From positions 1,054,001 through 1,118,000 of the forward strand of contig NZ_AP024828.1 in NCBI RefSeq assembly GCF_019668465.1: a stretch of 64,000 nt of DNA, read 5' to 3'. The first letter of the stretch is position 1. Each line of letters begins with the position of its first letter. A model generated the notes under the pieces. That model had not been told where the DNA came from. It made no database searches and was given only the letters and a program-made list of their open reading frames with translations. A program made the translations under genes and the position numbers. Of this stretch, positions 45,306 to 54,338 are shown piece by piece. Origin of the DNA: Mycobacterium senriense. Lineage in GTDB: Bacteria > Actinomycetota > Actinomycetes > Mycobacteriales > Mycobacteriaceae.

Positions 45306-48300
45306 ATGGCTGAAAGACCCAAGGCTCGGGGCGCGCCGCCGGGACCGAGCGAGATCGTGGCGGAGTTAGCCGCTGCCGGCTTCGACAACGCGCGCCAGAT
45401 CGCGCGAGGCGCCGCCGGGGTGGTCTACTGCTGTCGCGAGACCGCCTTGGGCCGGAACGTGGCGATCAAGGTGCTACCGCCGTTCATCGACGACGCGGGC
45501 CGGGAACGCTTTCTCCGCGAGGGCTACGCGATGGGCGGACTCTCGGGGCATCCGAACATCGTCAATATCCTGCGGGTCGGCCTGACCGCGGGGGGCCGCC
45601 CGTACATCGTCATGTCGTACTGCCCCGCGGGTTCGCTGGGGCTGCGCGTGCAGCGAGAGGGCCCGATCGCCTGGCCGGAAGCCGTGCGGATCGGCGTGAA
45701 GTTGTGCGGGGCACTGGAAACCGCCCACCTGGGCGGTACCCTGCACCGCGATATCAAGCCCGCGAACGTCCTCGTCAATGACTACGGCGAACCGCAACTG
45801 ACCGACTTCGGGACCGCCCACGTGCCCGGCGGGTACGAGACGGCGGCCGGATTGTTCTCCGGCACAATCGATTACCTGGCGCCGGAGGTGATGACGGGTG
45901 ATCCCGCGACGGTCGGCAGCGACGTCTATTCGCTCGGCGCCACGATCTATGCGCTCATCGCCGGCAACGCCGCGTACGAGCGCCGTGGCAGCGACGACCT
46001 GCTGGCGCACTACACGCGGATCAACAGCACGCGAGTCCCCGACTTGCGCCATAACGGGATCCCGGACGCGGTGTGCTCGGCGATCGAGACGGCGATGGCG
46101 CCCGACGCGACTGAAAGGCCGGCCTCCGCGGCGGATTTCGGTCGCGGGTTGCAGGAGAGTCAGCGCCGCAACGGCTTGAAAGCGGACGCTATGGCCATCA
46201 CCGCCGCCGGCGCCGGTTCGGCGCGTACGGTGGGCGCCTCGGCGGGTTTGTCGCAGTCGCGAACCCTGTCGCCGGGCGGACGCGGCGGCAAGATAGGCGC
46301 ACCCTCGCCCCGACCGCCCAGGATCGCCAAGCCGGGCCCGCCCAGTGCCGATTCGGACAGCGCCACCTCGCTGATCAGCCCGGTGAACGATCGCCGAACG
46401 ATGCCGCCGCCGCCCCAGGCCGCCGGTTCACGAAACTCCGGCCGACGCGGCACAATCCCGGGTGCCCCCAACACATCTGAACCGACCGAGGCGATCGCCG
46501 AGCACACCAGCGTCACCGACTCGATCGCGCCGTCGAGCCAGCCCGACCCGCCGGTGGCCGCGCGCCGCGGGCCGGCCGCCGGAGCGGTGGCCTGGTTCAG
46601 CCCGTCGGGAAAGAAGCGCAAACGCGTCACGGCAGCGTTGATCGCGGTGGCGATCGTCGTGGCCGTGCTGGTGCTGGGCACCGGTGTCTACGTACTGCTG
46701 ACGCAGGGCAACAGGCACCACAGCGCCGCCGCGAATCAACCAATTTCCCAGGCCATTTCGAGGTGGCAGCCGATCACCAACGCCCGGATCGCGCGCCAGG
46801 CGGCGGCAACCACGCAGGCCGACGGCACGATCTGGATCTTCGGCGGAATGGGCAGCAACCGCGCGCTCGTCGCAAACCACGAGGGCTATGACCCGATCAT
46901 CGACAGCTGGAAAAGCGGCGACGACCTCCCGGTTCCGGTGCAGCACGCGACGGCGGTGACGTGGCAGGGGAACCCGATCGTGCTCGGGGGCTGGCGCGCG
47001 GCGGGTCCGCAAAAGGTTGCCAGCGACCAGGTTTGGCGCGTGGTCAACAGCCACTGGGTCGAGCTGCCCCATCTGCTGCAGCCGCGCGCCGCGGCCGCGG
47101 CGGCGGCGGTTGGTGGGCGCATCATCGTCGCGGGCGGCGTCGACTCGAACGGCGCCCTGCTGAACACCGTCGAGATCTTCGACGGCAATTCCTGGACCCT
47201 GGGCACCCCGATACCGACCCCCCGGCAGATGCTGGCCGCCGCGTCGGACGGCAAGGTGGTGTACACGGTGGGCGGCAACAACGGGACCGCGGACCTGGCG
47301 ACGGTCGAGGCGTATGACCCTGCCGCGAAAAGCTGGACGCGATTGCCCGACCTTCCCCAACCGCGCGGCGACCTCGGCGTGGCATTGGCCGACCGGCGTC
47401 TGGTCGCCGTCGGGGGGCAGTCGGGGGGACAGGTTCTCAAGAGTGTGTCGGTGCTCGATCTGACGACCAACACGTGGGCGGGCCTGCCGGACATGTCGAT
47501 AGCGCGGCATGGCATGGCGGTCGACGCGATAGGGCAGGCCGTGTACTCGATCGGCGGGTCGAGTGATATCGGCGACGGCCAGCCGACCTCGTCGGCGGAG
47601 GCGCTGCAACTACCGGCGCGCCGAATGCAACCGGCCGCGCAGTGGCGTTCGCTACCGGACGCGCCGACGGCGCGGCTGATGACGGCGTGGACCGTGCTCG
47701 ACGACAAGATCTGGGTGGTGGGCGGCCTGCGCGACGGAGTCGCGCTACAGACGGTCGAAAGTTATGACCCGCGCACCGGCGCCTGGCAACCGCAACCCGC
47801 ATTGCCGATCCCGCTGCACCATGCCGCGGCGGCGACCTATCGCGGCGAGGTGGTGGTGCTCGGGGGCGCCAGTAGCGACCTCACCCAGGCGTCGACGAAG
47901 GTGTTCGCGTTGCGCGCCGGCAAGTGGGTGGAGTTACCCAACCTCACCCACGCTCGCGCCGCGCTGGCGGCCGCGGTGGTCGGTGACAAACTCGTCGTCG
48001 TCGGCGGGCAGAACGCCAAGCAGCTCGTCCCGCAGACCGAGGTCTTCGACGGCAACGCGTGGCACGACGCGGCCGACATGCCCACTCCGCGCGAGCATCT
48101 GGCCGCGGTGTCCGACGGCACGTACGTGTACGCGGTCGGCGGCAGATTCCTGTCGGCCGACAAGAATTCCGCGGCCTTCGAACGGTTCGACCCGCAGTCC
48201 GGGACGTGGACGAAGTTGGTCGACATGCCGACCCCTCGTGGCAGCTACGGCGCGACCTTTATCGATGGCCGAATCGTGGCGGTGGGTGGTGAGGAACCGA

Positions 48301-48491
48301 CGCAGGTGGTGGGGGTGGCCGAGATGTACGACATCAGCGACGGAACGTGGACGACGTTGCGTCCCATGCCCACTCCGCGCCACGCCGAGGTGGTCGCGGC
48401 GGTGGGTAACACCGTCTACTGCATCGGCGGCGCGAACCGTCCCACCCACGAAGGCCCTGTCGCCACGGTCGAGGCCCTGGACTTCATCTAG
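45306..48491 (+). CDS. Membrane Ser/Thr kinase with extracytoplasmic Kelch propeller
   Basis: A 1061-residue receptor-type kinase. Residues about 25-285: kinase domain with degenerate Gly loop (RGAAGVVYCC), VAIKVLPP lysine, TLHRDIKPANVLV catalytic loop, LTDFGTAHVPGG, and APEV. A Pro/Ser-rich linker (290-440) precedes KKRKRVTAALIAVAIVVAVL, one membrane helix near 465. The outside half (about 500-1061) contains Kelch units (IIVAGGVDSNGALLNTVEIF, VVVLGGASSDL, VVVGGQNAKQL, VYAVGGR) with alternating GG and W. M. tuberculosis PknD has a similar plan but an NHL propeller. It ends 4 bp from an FHA-ABC exporter on the other strand, a plausible substrate. Confidence 0.88.
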   Translation: MAERPKARGAPPGPSEIVAELAAAGFDNARQIARGAAGVVYCCRETALGRNVAIKVLPPFIDDAGRERFLREGYAMGGLSGHPNIVNILRVGLTAGGRPYIVMSYCPAGSLGLRVQREGPIAWPEAVRIGVKLCGALETAHLGGTLHRDIKPANVLVNDYGEPQLTDFGTAHVPGGYETAAGLFSGTIDYLAPEVMTGDPATVGSDVYSLGATIYALIAGNAAYERRGSDDLLAHYTRINSTRVPDLRHNGIPDAVCSAIETAMAPDATERPASAADFGRGLQESQRRNGLKADAMAITAAGAGSARTVGASAGLSQSRTLSPGGRGGKIGAPSPRPPRIAKPGPPSADSDSATSLISPVNDRRTMPPPPQAAGSRNSGRRGTIPGAPNTSEPTEAIAEHTSVTDSIAPSSQPDPPVAARRGPAAGAVAWFSPSGKKRKRVTAALIAVAIVVAVLVLGTGVYVLLTQGNRHHSAAANQPISQAISRWQPITNARIARQAAATTQADGTIWIFGGMGSNRALVANHEGYDPIIDSWKSGDDLPVPVQHATAVTWQGNPIVLGGWRAAGPQKVASDQVWRVVNSHWVELPHLLQPRAAAAAAAVGGRIIVAGGVDSNGALLNTVEIFDGNSWTLGTPIPTPRQMLAAASDGKVVYTVGGNNGTADLATVEAYDPAAKSWTRLPDLPQPRGDLGVALADRRLVAVGGQSGGQVLKSVSVLDLTTNTWAGLPDMSIARHGMAVDAIGQAVYSIGGSSDIGDGQPTSSAEALQLPARRMQPAAQWRSLPDAPTARLMTAWTVLDDKIWVVGGLRDGVALQTVESYDPRTGAWQPQPALPIPLHHAAAATYRGEVVVLGGASSDLTQASTKVFALRAGKWVELPNLTHARAALAAAVVGDKLVVVGGQNAKQLVPQTEVFDGNAWHDAADMPTPREHLAAVSDGTYVYAVGGRFLSADKNSAAFERFDPQSGTWTKLVDMPTPRGSYGATFIDGRIVAVGGEEPTQVVGVAEMYDISDGTWTTLRPMPTPRHAEVVAAVGNTVYCIGGANRPTHEGPVATVEALDFI

Positions 48492-48495
48492 CGGA

Positions 48496-51120
48496 TCAAT
48501 GGCGCTTGAGCCGGCTGCGCCACCCGACGAATCCCGCGTACACGACCGTCAACAACGCGAGCATGCCCACATCGAACAGCCAGGTTTTCGCCGTGTGCTT
48601 GAAGTGGCTGTCCTTGGGGGCGAGGGGCCCGGGCTCGATCGTCCACAAGTCGACGGTCGAGGCCTGGGCCGCATAGCCCCACCGCGAGGGCACCGCCCAC
48701 GACATCTGGTCCAGGCCAACCCGATTGGTGACGGGGACCATCCCGCCGCAGAGCACCAACTGGAGCATGAGGGAAACCACCAGCAGCGGCATGATCTGCT
48801 CGTTGGAGCGGGCGAGGGAGGACAGGACCAGACCGACCATCGCCGCGGCGACGCACATCGCCGCGGTGGCGACGTACAGCTCGAGCGTGGCGCTGCCGAG
48901 CAGCAGTGCGGGCCGCGTCGGGGCTCCCTTCCCCAGGATCGTAATGGTCGTCGCGATCGCCGACTGAATGACGGCGAAGACGAAGAACACGGCCATCTTC
49001 GCGAGCAGATACGCCTTAGTGGACAGGCCGACCGCCTGCTCCCGGCGGAAGATGGGGCGCTCGCCGATGAGGTCGCGGATCGTCAGCGCGGTGCCCATGA
49101 AGACGGCGGCCATGGTGAGCAGCATCAAGACCGAGCCGGGTTCGTCGGAGCCGTCGCCGCCGGGATCGGCGACACGGAATCCCGTCGAGCCCGGAACGGT
49201 CAGTGACAGCGCTCCCATCACGAACGGCAGCAGCGCGAGGAAGATGAAGTAGGCGCGGTCGGCCACGATCAGCCGGATCTGGCGGCGCGCGATAGTGGCG
49301 AACTGGCGAAGCGTGCTCGAGCGTGCCGGAGCGCCCAGGTCGGCCGGCTTGTCGGCCTCGGCTCCGGCCGGCGGCGGTTTGAGCTGGGCCAGGAACCGGC
49401 GATTGGCTTCGTCGGGGTCCGCACCCACCATCCCAAAGATCTTGGCCCAGTTGGTCGTTCCCATGGTCGCTTCGATTTCACCGGGCGGCCCGCAATAGGC
49501 CGTCTTGCCGCCGGGCGCCATCAGCAGCACCTGGTCGCAGAGATCGAGGTAGCTCAGTGAGTGCGTCACCACCAGCACCACGCGACCGGCGTCGGCCAGC
49601 TGCCGCAGCATCGTCATGACCTGGAGGTCCAGCGCCGGATCCAGACCGGAGGTCGGCTCGTCGAGGATCAGCAGCGACGGCCCGGTGAGCAGCTCGAGTG
49701 CCACCGACGCGCGCTTACGCTGCCCACCAGACAGCTTGTCCACCCGGGTATCGGCGTGTTTGGTCAACCCGAGTTCCTCGATCACCTGCGCGACGACCTG
49801 CGCGCGATCTTGTTTGCTGGTATCGGGCGGCAGCCGCAGCTCGGCGGCATAACTCAGCGCCTGGCTCACCGTCAGCTGGCGATGCACAACGTCGTCCTGG
49901 GGCACCATCCCGATCCGGCTACGCAGCGATGCGAAGCTGGCGTGAATGTCGTGTCCCTCGAAGGTGATTGAGCCGGAGGTGGGGCAGGTGGCCCCGGCGA
50001 TCAGCCGGGACAGCGTGCTTTTCCCGGCGCCGGACCCACCGATCAGGGCGGTCAGCGTGCCGGGTCTGGCGGTCATCGAGACCCTCTGGATCAGCCGTTT
50101 GCTATCGATTTCGAAGTCGACCTCGCGCACCTCCAGCCCGCCGGTGCGGGTTGCCGCTTCGGCACGGCGAAGCAGCATTTCACCGTTGAATACCAGGTCG
50201 ACATTGCCGATCGTGACCACGTCGCCGTCGGTCAACGGCGCCGACAAGACTCGCGTGCCGTTGACGAAAGTTCCGTTGATGCTGTGCGCGTCGTGGATCT
50301 CCATGCCGGCTGGGCCGGAAACAAGGTAGGCATGCTGGCGCGACGCCAAGACGTCCGAGATCACGACGTCGCTGTCTTCGGCGCGACCGATCACGGCGGC
50401 TCCCGTGGGTGGCGCCGCGAGCTTCGACCGAGAGCGCTGCACCGCGCGCCGCAGGTTGGTGCTGTCGAACTGCGCGGCTTCGAGTGCTTCGGCGCCGATC
50501 TCGGTCAGCGGCTGGCCCTTTGGCGCCGACCAGGCGGGCCCTTCGGGCGGCGGTGCCGATTGGGGACGGCGGGGCGGAGGCGGTGGGCTCGGATAGCCGA
50601 CGGTCCGGCGCGGGCCGCCGGCCGGCTGTGGTTGCGCTGGCGGCGGGTCGGCATGCGTGTAGCGCCGCGGCGGGGGTTGCGGGCGCGCGATGCGGGGCGG
50701 CGAGCCGTTGTCCTGCCGTGGGTGCTCCGGACCAGACGGCCGCGGGGCGGCGGGGCGGGCGATGGCCTGCATCCCCTCGACCGTCGGCGGTAGCTGGCCC
50801 ACCGCCCTGTCGTCACGTCCGATCAGGAAGCTCAGCCGCGGCCCGTCGGGGCTGCCCACGTTGATGCTCTGGCCGTCGCGGATGTCGACGACGGAAACCC
50901 GGCCACCATTGACGAACATCCCCGTCGGCGATCCGTTGTCGATCGCCAGCCATTTGCCCCGGTCGAAACGCAGCAGCAGGTGCGAGCGGGAGACGAGCGG
51001 ATGGGCTACGCGCATGTCGGCACGCAGATCACTGCCGACCACGACATCGTTGCCAGCGGCAAAACTGCGCCGTGACCAGTTGGATTGAACCGTCAGCACG
51101 GGTGATGCGGGCCTGCTCAT
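48496..51120 (-). CDS. ABC transporter with two FHA domains (Rv1747-like)
   Basis: An 874-residue half-transporter-type exporter. FHA 1 at about 10-95 (VVVGSDLRADMRV, VSRSHLLLRF, GMFVNG); a Pro-rich linker; FHA 2 at about 240-320 (VIGRAEDSDVVI, ASRQHAYLV, NGTFVNG). The nucleotide-binding domain has IGGSGAGKSTLSRLIAG, LSGGQRKRASVALELL and LLILDEPTSGLDP. Six membrane helices form the C-terminal ABC-2 type permease. M. tuberculosis Rv1747 is organised the same way and its FHA domains bind phosphorylated PknF sites. ATG 51120 gives the family MSRPASPVLTV start. It converges on the Kelch kinase, an expected regulator. Confidence 0.93.
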   Translation of the reverse strand: MSRPASPVLTVQSNWSRRSFAAGNDVVVGSDLRADMRVAHPLVSRSHLLLRFDRGKWLAIDNGSPTGMFVNGGRVSVVDIRDGQSINVGSPDGPRLSFLIGRDDRAVGQLPPTVEGMQAIARPAAPRPSGPEHPRQDNGSPPRIARPQPPPRRYTHADPPPAQPQPAGGPRRTVGYPSPPPPPRRPQSAPPPEGPAWSAPKGQPLTEIGAEALEAAQFDSTNLRRAVQRSRSKLAAPPTGAAVIGRAEDSDVVISDVLASRQHAYLVSGPAGMEIHDAHSINGTFVNGTRVLSAPLTDGDVVTIGNVDLVFNGEMLLRRAEAATRTGGLEVREVDFEIDSKRLIQRVSMTARPGTLTALIGGSGAGKSTLSRLIAGATCPTSGSITFEGHDIHASFASLRSRIGMVPQDDVVHRQLTVSQALSYAAELRLPPDTSKQDRAQVVAQVIEELGLTKHADTRVDKLSGGQRKRASVALELLTGPSLLILDEPTSGLDPALDLQVMTMLRQLADAGRVVLVVTHSLSYLDLCDQVLLMAPGGKTAYCGPPGEIEATMGTTNWAKIFGMVGADPDEANRRFLAQLKPPPAGAEADKPADLGAPARSSTLRQFATIARRQIRLIVADRAYFIFLALLPFVMGALSLTVPGSTGFRVADPGGDGSDEPGSVLMLLTMAAVFMGTALTIRDLIGERPIFRREQAVGLSTKAYLLAKMAVFFVFAVIQSAIATTITILGKGAPTRPALLLGSATLELYVATAAMCVAAAMVGLVLSSLARSNEQIMPLLVVSLMLQLVLCGGMVPVTNRVGLDQMSWAVPSRWGYAAQASTVDLWTIEPGPLAPKDSHFKHTAKTWLFDVGMLALLTVVYAGFVGWRSRLKRH

Positions 51121-51459
51121 CCACTCAGTATTCGACCCACCGTCAGCAAACTCCAGCGGTTTCACCATATTGGTCCGCCGCCCTCGGGCGCATTTGCTGG
51201 GACACGCCCAGGAGGGTTCGAGGTCGGCGCGTGTCACGGCCCGGTCACAACACGGTCGCGATTTACTTCAGTCGGCCCGTCACACTGGCGCATTCACCCG
51301 GGCTCCTATGCGCCTGGTCACGGCGCCGCCGGACTAAACCCGCTGTAGCCGAATTGTGACCGTCGCGTGGCCAAATATCCACGCGCCCTTACGCTTCCGC
51401 AGGTCAGCGCACATTTATCATCCGTATTACAACCATGTCAGTTAAAAGGAATTGGGGCC
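51121..51459. other. Divergent promoter region, ABC exporter / L,D-transpeptidase
   Basis: About 340 bp holding the promoters of two divergent envelope genes. I see no clear consensus operator. The right part (ATTTATCATCCGTATTACAACC) is AT-richer and probably contains the transpeptidase promoter; AAAGGA lies nine bases before its ATG. Confidence 0.5.
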
Positions 51460-52275
51460 ATGCGGACGGGTGTTCGGTGTGTTCTTGCGGTGATTGGAGC
51501 CGCTGCGAGTGTCGTCGTGACGCCGGCCGGCGTGAGCCTGGCGGCGGCGAACCAGTCGCATGGATTCGCGATAGCGTCGATTTCGCCGGGCCGCGACGAG
51601 GTGGTCGGGGTGGCGCACCCCATCCAGGTGAAATTCACTGCGCCCGTTACTAACTCAGCCAACCGTCGGGCGGCCGAGCGTGCCGTTGACGTCAAATCGA
51701 CGCCCGCGATGACTGGCAAGTTCGAATGGCTCGACAACAAGGTTGTCCAGTGGGTTCCGGACCGATACTGGCCGGCGCACAGCACGATTGCGTTGACGGT
51801 GGGCGGCGCGGCCGCGGAGATCAAAACGGGTCCTGCCGTGATCGGCGTGGCCAGCGTCTCCGAACACACCTTCACCGTCAGCATCGACGGCGCGGAAGCG
51901 GGACCGCCGACCTCACTACCGGCGCCGCACCATCGGCCGCACTTCGGCGAGCAGGGCGTGATGCCCGCGTCGATGGGTAGGCCGGAATACCCGACACCCG
52001 TGGGCTCGTACACCGTGCTGTCCAAAGAGGAAGCGGTGACGATGGATTCGAGCAGCGTCGGCATCCCGGTCGACGACCCCAACGGTTACCTGCTGACGGT
52101 CAATTACGCCGTCCGTATCACCAGCCGCGGACTGTTCGTGCATTCGGCTCCGTGGGCCGTCCCCTCCCTGGGGCTGGAGAACGTCAGCCACGGCTGCATC
52201 AGCCTGAGCCCCGACGACGCCGAGTGGTACTACAACCACGTCCACGTCGGCGACCCGGTGATCGTCCAGGAATAG
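51460..52275 (+). CDS. L,D-transpeptidase (YkuD family)
   Basis: A 271-residue exported peptidoglycan cross-linking enzyme. Residues 1-28 are a signal peptide ending near SLAAANQ. An Ig-like domain follows (ISPGRDEVVGVAHPIQVKF), then the YkuD domain with the His in LFVHSAPWA and the nucleophilic cysteine in NVSHGCISLSPDDAEWYYN, spaced as in LdtMt enzymes. It forms 3-3 cross-links in periplasm. The ATG at 51460 gives a proper signal; earlier in-frame starts do not. A strong hairpin terminator follows at 52289-52327, so it appears to be monocistronic. Confidence 0.93.
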   Translation: MRTGVRCVLAVIGAAASVVVTPAGVSLAAANQSHGFAIASISPGRDEVVGVAHPIQVKFTAPVTNSANRRAAERAVDVKSTPAMTGKFEWLDNKVVQWVPDRYWPAHSTIALTVGGAAAEIKTGPAVIGVASVSEHTFTVSIDGAEAGPPTSLPAPHHRPHFGEQGVMPASMGRPEYPTPVGSYTVLSKEEAVTMDSSSVGIPVDDPNGYLLTVNYAVRITSRGLFVHSAPWAVPSLGLENVSHGCISLSPDDAEWYYNHVHVGDPVIVQE

Positions 52276-52288
52276 TCCCGCGTTTCAC

Positions 52289-52327
52289 GAAGCTCCGCAC
52301 CCAGGCGCAAGCCGGGTGCGGAGCTTC
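52289..52327 (+). terminator. Rho-independent-like hairpin after L,D-transpeptidase
   Basis: A perfect 14-bp stem, GAAGCTCCGCACCC with GGGTGCGGAGCTTC, around an 11-base loop, 13 bp past the stop. It is followed by AATTGTCTTG rather than a T run, acceptable for mycobacteria. Confidence 0.85.
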
Positions 52328-52430
52328 AATTGTCTTGACGGCGTGGGTCTCTCAGCGCCGCTGAGGTGGTTATGGGTTCACGCGCGGAACGCCGAGGGGG
52401 TGACCCACGTCGATGGTCAACAAACGGAAC

Positions 52431-52459
52431 GGGCCCGCTGGTGATGAACCAGCGGGCCC
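52431..52459 (-). terminator. Hairpin terminator for the Pro/Ala-rich exported protein
   Basis: A perfect 12-bp stem, GGGCCCGCTGGT with ACCAGCGGGCCC, and a five-base loop, placed 28 bp beyond the stop of the minus-strand gene at 52488. Confidence 0.8.
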
Positions 52460-52487
52460 GGCCCGTTCACTGCAGACCGATTCGGCC

Positions 52488-53018
52488 TCAGCTCGCGCCC
52501 GAGGGTCCGGGGCGAACCGGCTGACCGTCCACCGGCCCACCGGTGGGTGCCGGACCGGTCGGCGTGTCCTTCACGCCGGACATGTCGATGATCGGCGCGG
52601 CCGCCTCTAGGGGCGCAGCGGCAGCCGCCGGCCCGCCGAGCGCGATCAGCGGCGCGCCGGCCGGAACCACCGGCACCGGAGGAACAATGGGCACCGGCGG
52701 CGCGAGGGGCAACGGCGGCACGATCGGCAGCGGCGCACCGATCGGCAGCGGCCCCGGCACAGCCATCGGCACACCGGACATATCGGTCATGGGCGCCGCG
52801 CACATGCCGCCGGCGGCCGGCGCACCCGCGGCAACCGTGCCGGCAGCTGCACCCGGCCCGCCCGCGGCGGGCGCCACCTCGCCCGACTGCCCCTCGATGC
52901 ACGCGTGGCCGCCCGTAATCAGCGGGGCGGCCGCCGCATGGGGGCTCAACGCGATAGCAGCTCCGCACAACCCAGCGCCGGCAACTACTTTGATGTTGAA
53001 CCGATCGACGATCGCCAT
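52488..53018 (-). CDS. Exported Pro/Ala/Gly-rich protein
   Basis: A 176-residue secreted protein of low complexity. The N-terminus MAIVDRFNIKVVAGAGLCGA and ALSPHAAAAP give a signal peptide cleaved near residue 32. The mature part has two cysteines (HACIEGQSG and GGMCAAP), PIVPP-type repeats (PIGAPLPIVPPLPLAPPVPI) and two copies of DMSGV (MTDMSGVPM and IIDMSGVKD). No enzymatic motif. ATG 53018 is preferred; GTG 53042 is possible. Followed by a strong hairpin terminator. Unknown role, likely wall-associated. Confidence 0.77.
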   Translation of the reverse strand: MAIVDRFNIKVVAGAGLCGAAIALSPHAAAAPLITGGHACIEGQSGEVAPAAGGPGAAAGTVAAGAPAAGGMCAAPMTDMSGVPMAVPGPLPIGAPLPIVPPLPLAPPVPIVPPVPVVPAGAPLIALGGPAAAAAPLEAAAPIIDMSGVKDTPTGPAPTGGPVDGQPVRPGPSGAS

Positions 53019-53411
53019 CAGCGCCAACTCTCCTTCATTCACGCTCAGCTATTTCCCGTTTGGTGCAGCAGGTCCGCCTAGCCGTACCGAGGCCGCTTGC
53101 ACGACCGCGCCAATTGTCAGCAGGCGACGCGCGACACTCGCCACGCCGCACCGCACCGTTTCCAAATGGTGACGTCACAACGGTGTCACAAATCAGAACA
53201 CCACCGGCAGACCGCGGGGTCACCGCCATTAGCGCTGCAAAACACCTCTACGGATCGAGGTCCAGGGTGCCGAAACCGACTTTCAATCTCACGGACTTTA
53301 TTTTTCCGCAGGTCGTTCACAGGAAACTGTTGGTGAACAGTTACTGCTTAAAAGGTTACGCGGAGGTTAACATCGAGATTAGAACTGTTGACGCCAAGCG
53401 AAGAAGGGGCT
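53019..53411. other. Divergent promoter region
   Basis: About 390 bp without a gene between the exported protein and the first DUF732 gene. AT-rich patches (ACTTTATTTTTCCGC, GTTACTGCTTAAAAGG) lie 40-110 bp before the DUF732 ATG and probably hold its promoter. No recognised regulator site. Confidence 0.5.
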
Positions 53412-53753
53412 ATGTCACCACGTCGTCTCACCACCGGGTTCATCGCTTCTGCCCTGCTCGGCGGCCCACTTCTCGCCGGCCTCGTCTGGGCGGGCCCAGC
53501 GCAGGCCGACGCGGCCGGATTCCTCAACGACATGCACAGAAACGGGATTCACGCCGTCACCGGCGGTGACGCCGCGCTGCTTCAGGCCGGTCTGAACGTC
53601 TGCCAGCAACTGTCGTGGGGCGCTCCCGAATCCCAGCTCGAGGGCTTGGCCCTGCAACGCTCCGACGAGCGACAGGGGGCGGGTGGGCTCACTCCCCAGC
53701 AGGCCGACGACATCGTCGGCTTCGCCGAGCGTGATCTCTGCCCCGGCGCCTGA
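53412..53753 (+). CDS. DUF732 secreted protein (copy 1)
   Basis: A 113-residue exported protein. A signal peptide (MSPRRLTTGFIASALLGGPL, cut after AQA or ADA) precedes the DUF732 domain: FLNDMHRNGIHAVTGGDAAL, VCQQLSWG, and DIVGFAERDLCP, with the two cysteines that probably pair. DUF732 is a common mycobacterial secreted domain of unknown function. GAAGGGG precedes the ATG. A second, closely similar gene lies 191 bp downstream. Confidence 0.9.
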   Translation: MSPRRLTTGFIASALLGGPLLAGLVWAGPAQADAAGFLNDMHRNGIHAVTGGDAALLQAGLNVCQQLSWGAPESQLEGLALQRSDERQGAGGLTPQQADDIVGFAERDLCPGA

Positions 53754-53944
53754 CCGACCTTTCGTACTTCGCCGGTTCACAGCGCCCTCGCGGTCGGCTC
53801 CGTACGGGGCCGCAGGTCGTGGCGTGTCCGGCCACCGTTCTTTGCCGACTATTCACTCCCCGGAATTGTTTGCGCAGCGGGTCGTCGCACTTTTGTGTAA
53901 AAGTGCATCATCCGCATCGGGCACAGACATAAGGAGAAGGTTGA

Positions 53945-54289
53945 ATGGCGGCACGCAGGCTATATGGCCGGTTCATGGGCGCGGCGCTGGCGAGCGGCCC
54001 GCTTCTGCTCGCCGGGGTGCTCTGCGCCGGCCCGGCACGGGCCGACCAGGCCGCCTTCCTCAACGACCTGCACACCGCCGGGATTCACGCCGTCAACGGC
54101 GGCGACCCGGAGCTGTTGCAGATGGGCGCGGACCTGTGCCAGCAGCTTTCCTGGGGCGCTTCACCGCAACAGCTGGAGGGGTTGGCGCTGCAACGCTCGG
54201 ACGCCGACCAGGGCACCGGCGGAATCAACGGCCGACAGGCCGCCGACGTAGTGATCTTCGCCCTGCGCGATCTGTGCCCCAAAGCCTGA
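53945..54289 (+). CDS. DUF732 secreted protein (copy 2)
   Basis: A 114-residue paralogue of the preceding gene, with the same domain line-up: signal peptide ending ARA-DQ, AAFLNDLHTAGIHAVNGGDPE, LCQQLSWGASPQQLEGLALQ, and VVIFALRDLCPKA. Most of the mature domain is alignable with copy 1 without gaps, so they are a tandem duplicate. AGGAGAAGG precedes the ATG at 53945. Function unknown. Confidence 0.9.
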   Translation: MAARRLYGRFMGAALASGPLLLAGVLCAGPARADQAAFLNDLHTAGIHAVNGGDPELLQMGADLCQQLSWGASPQQLEGLALQRSDADQGTGGINGRQAADVVIFALRDLCPKA

Positions 54290-54338
54290 CGGCGGGTTAG
54301 CTCCCGCGCCCAGCGGTCCGCGCTAAGGTGACACTCGA

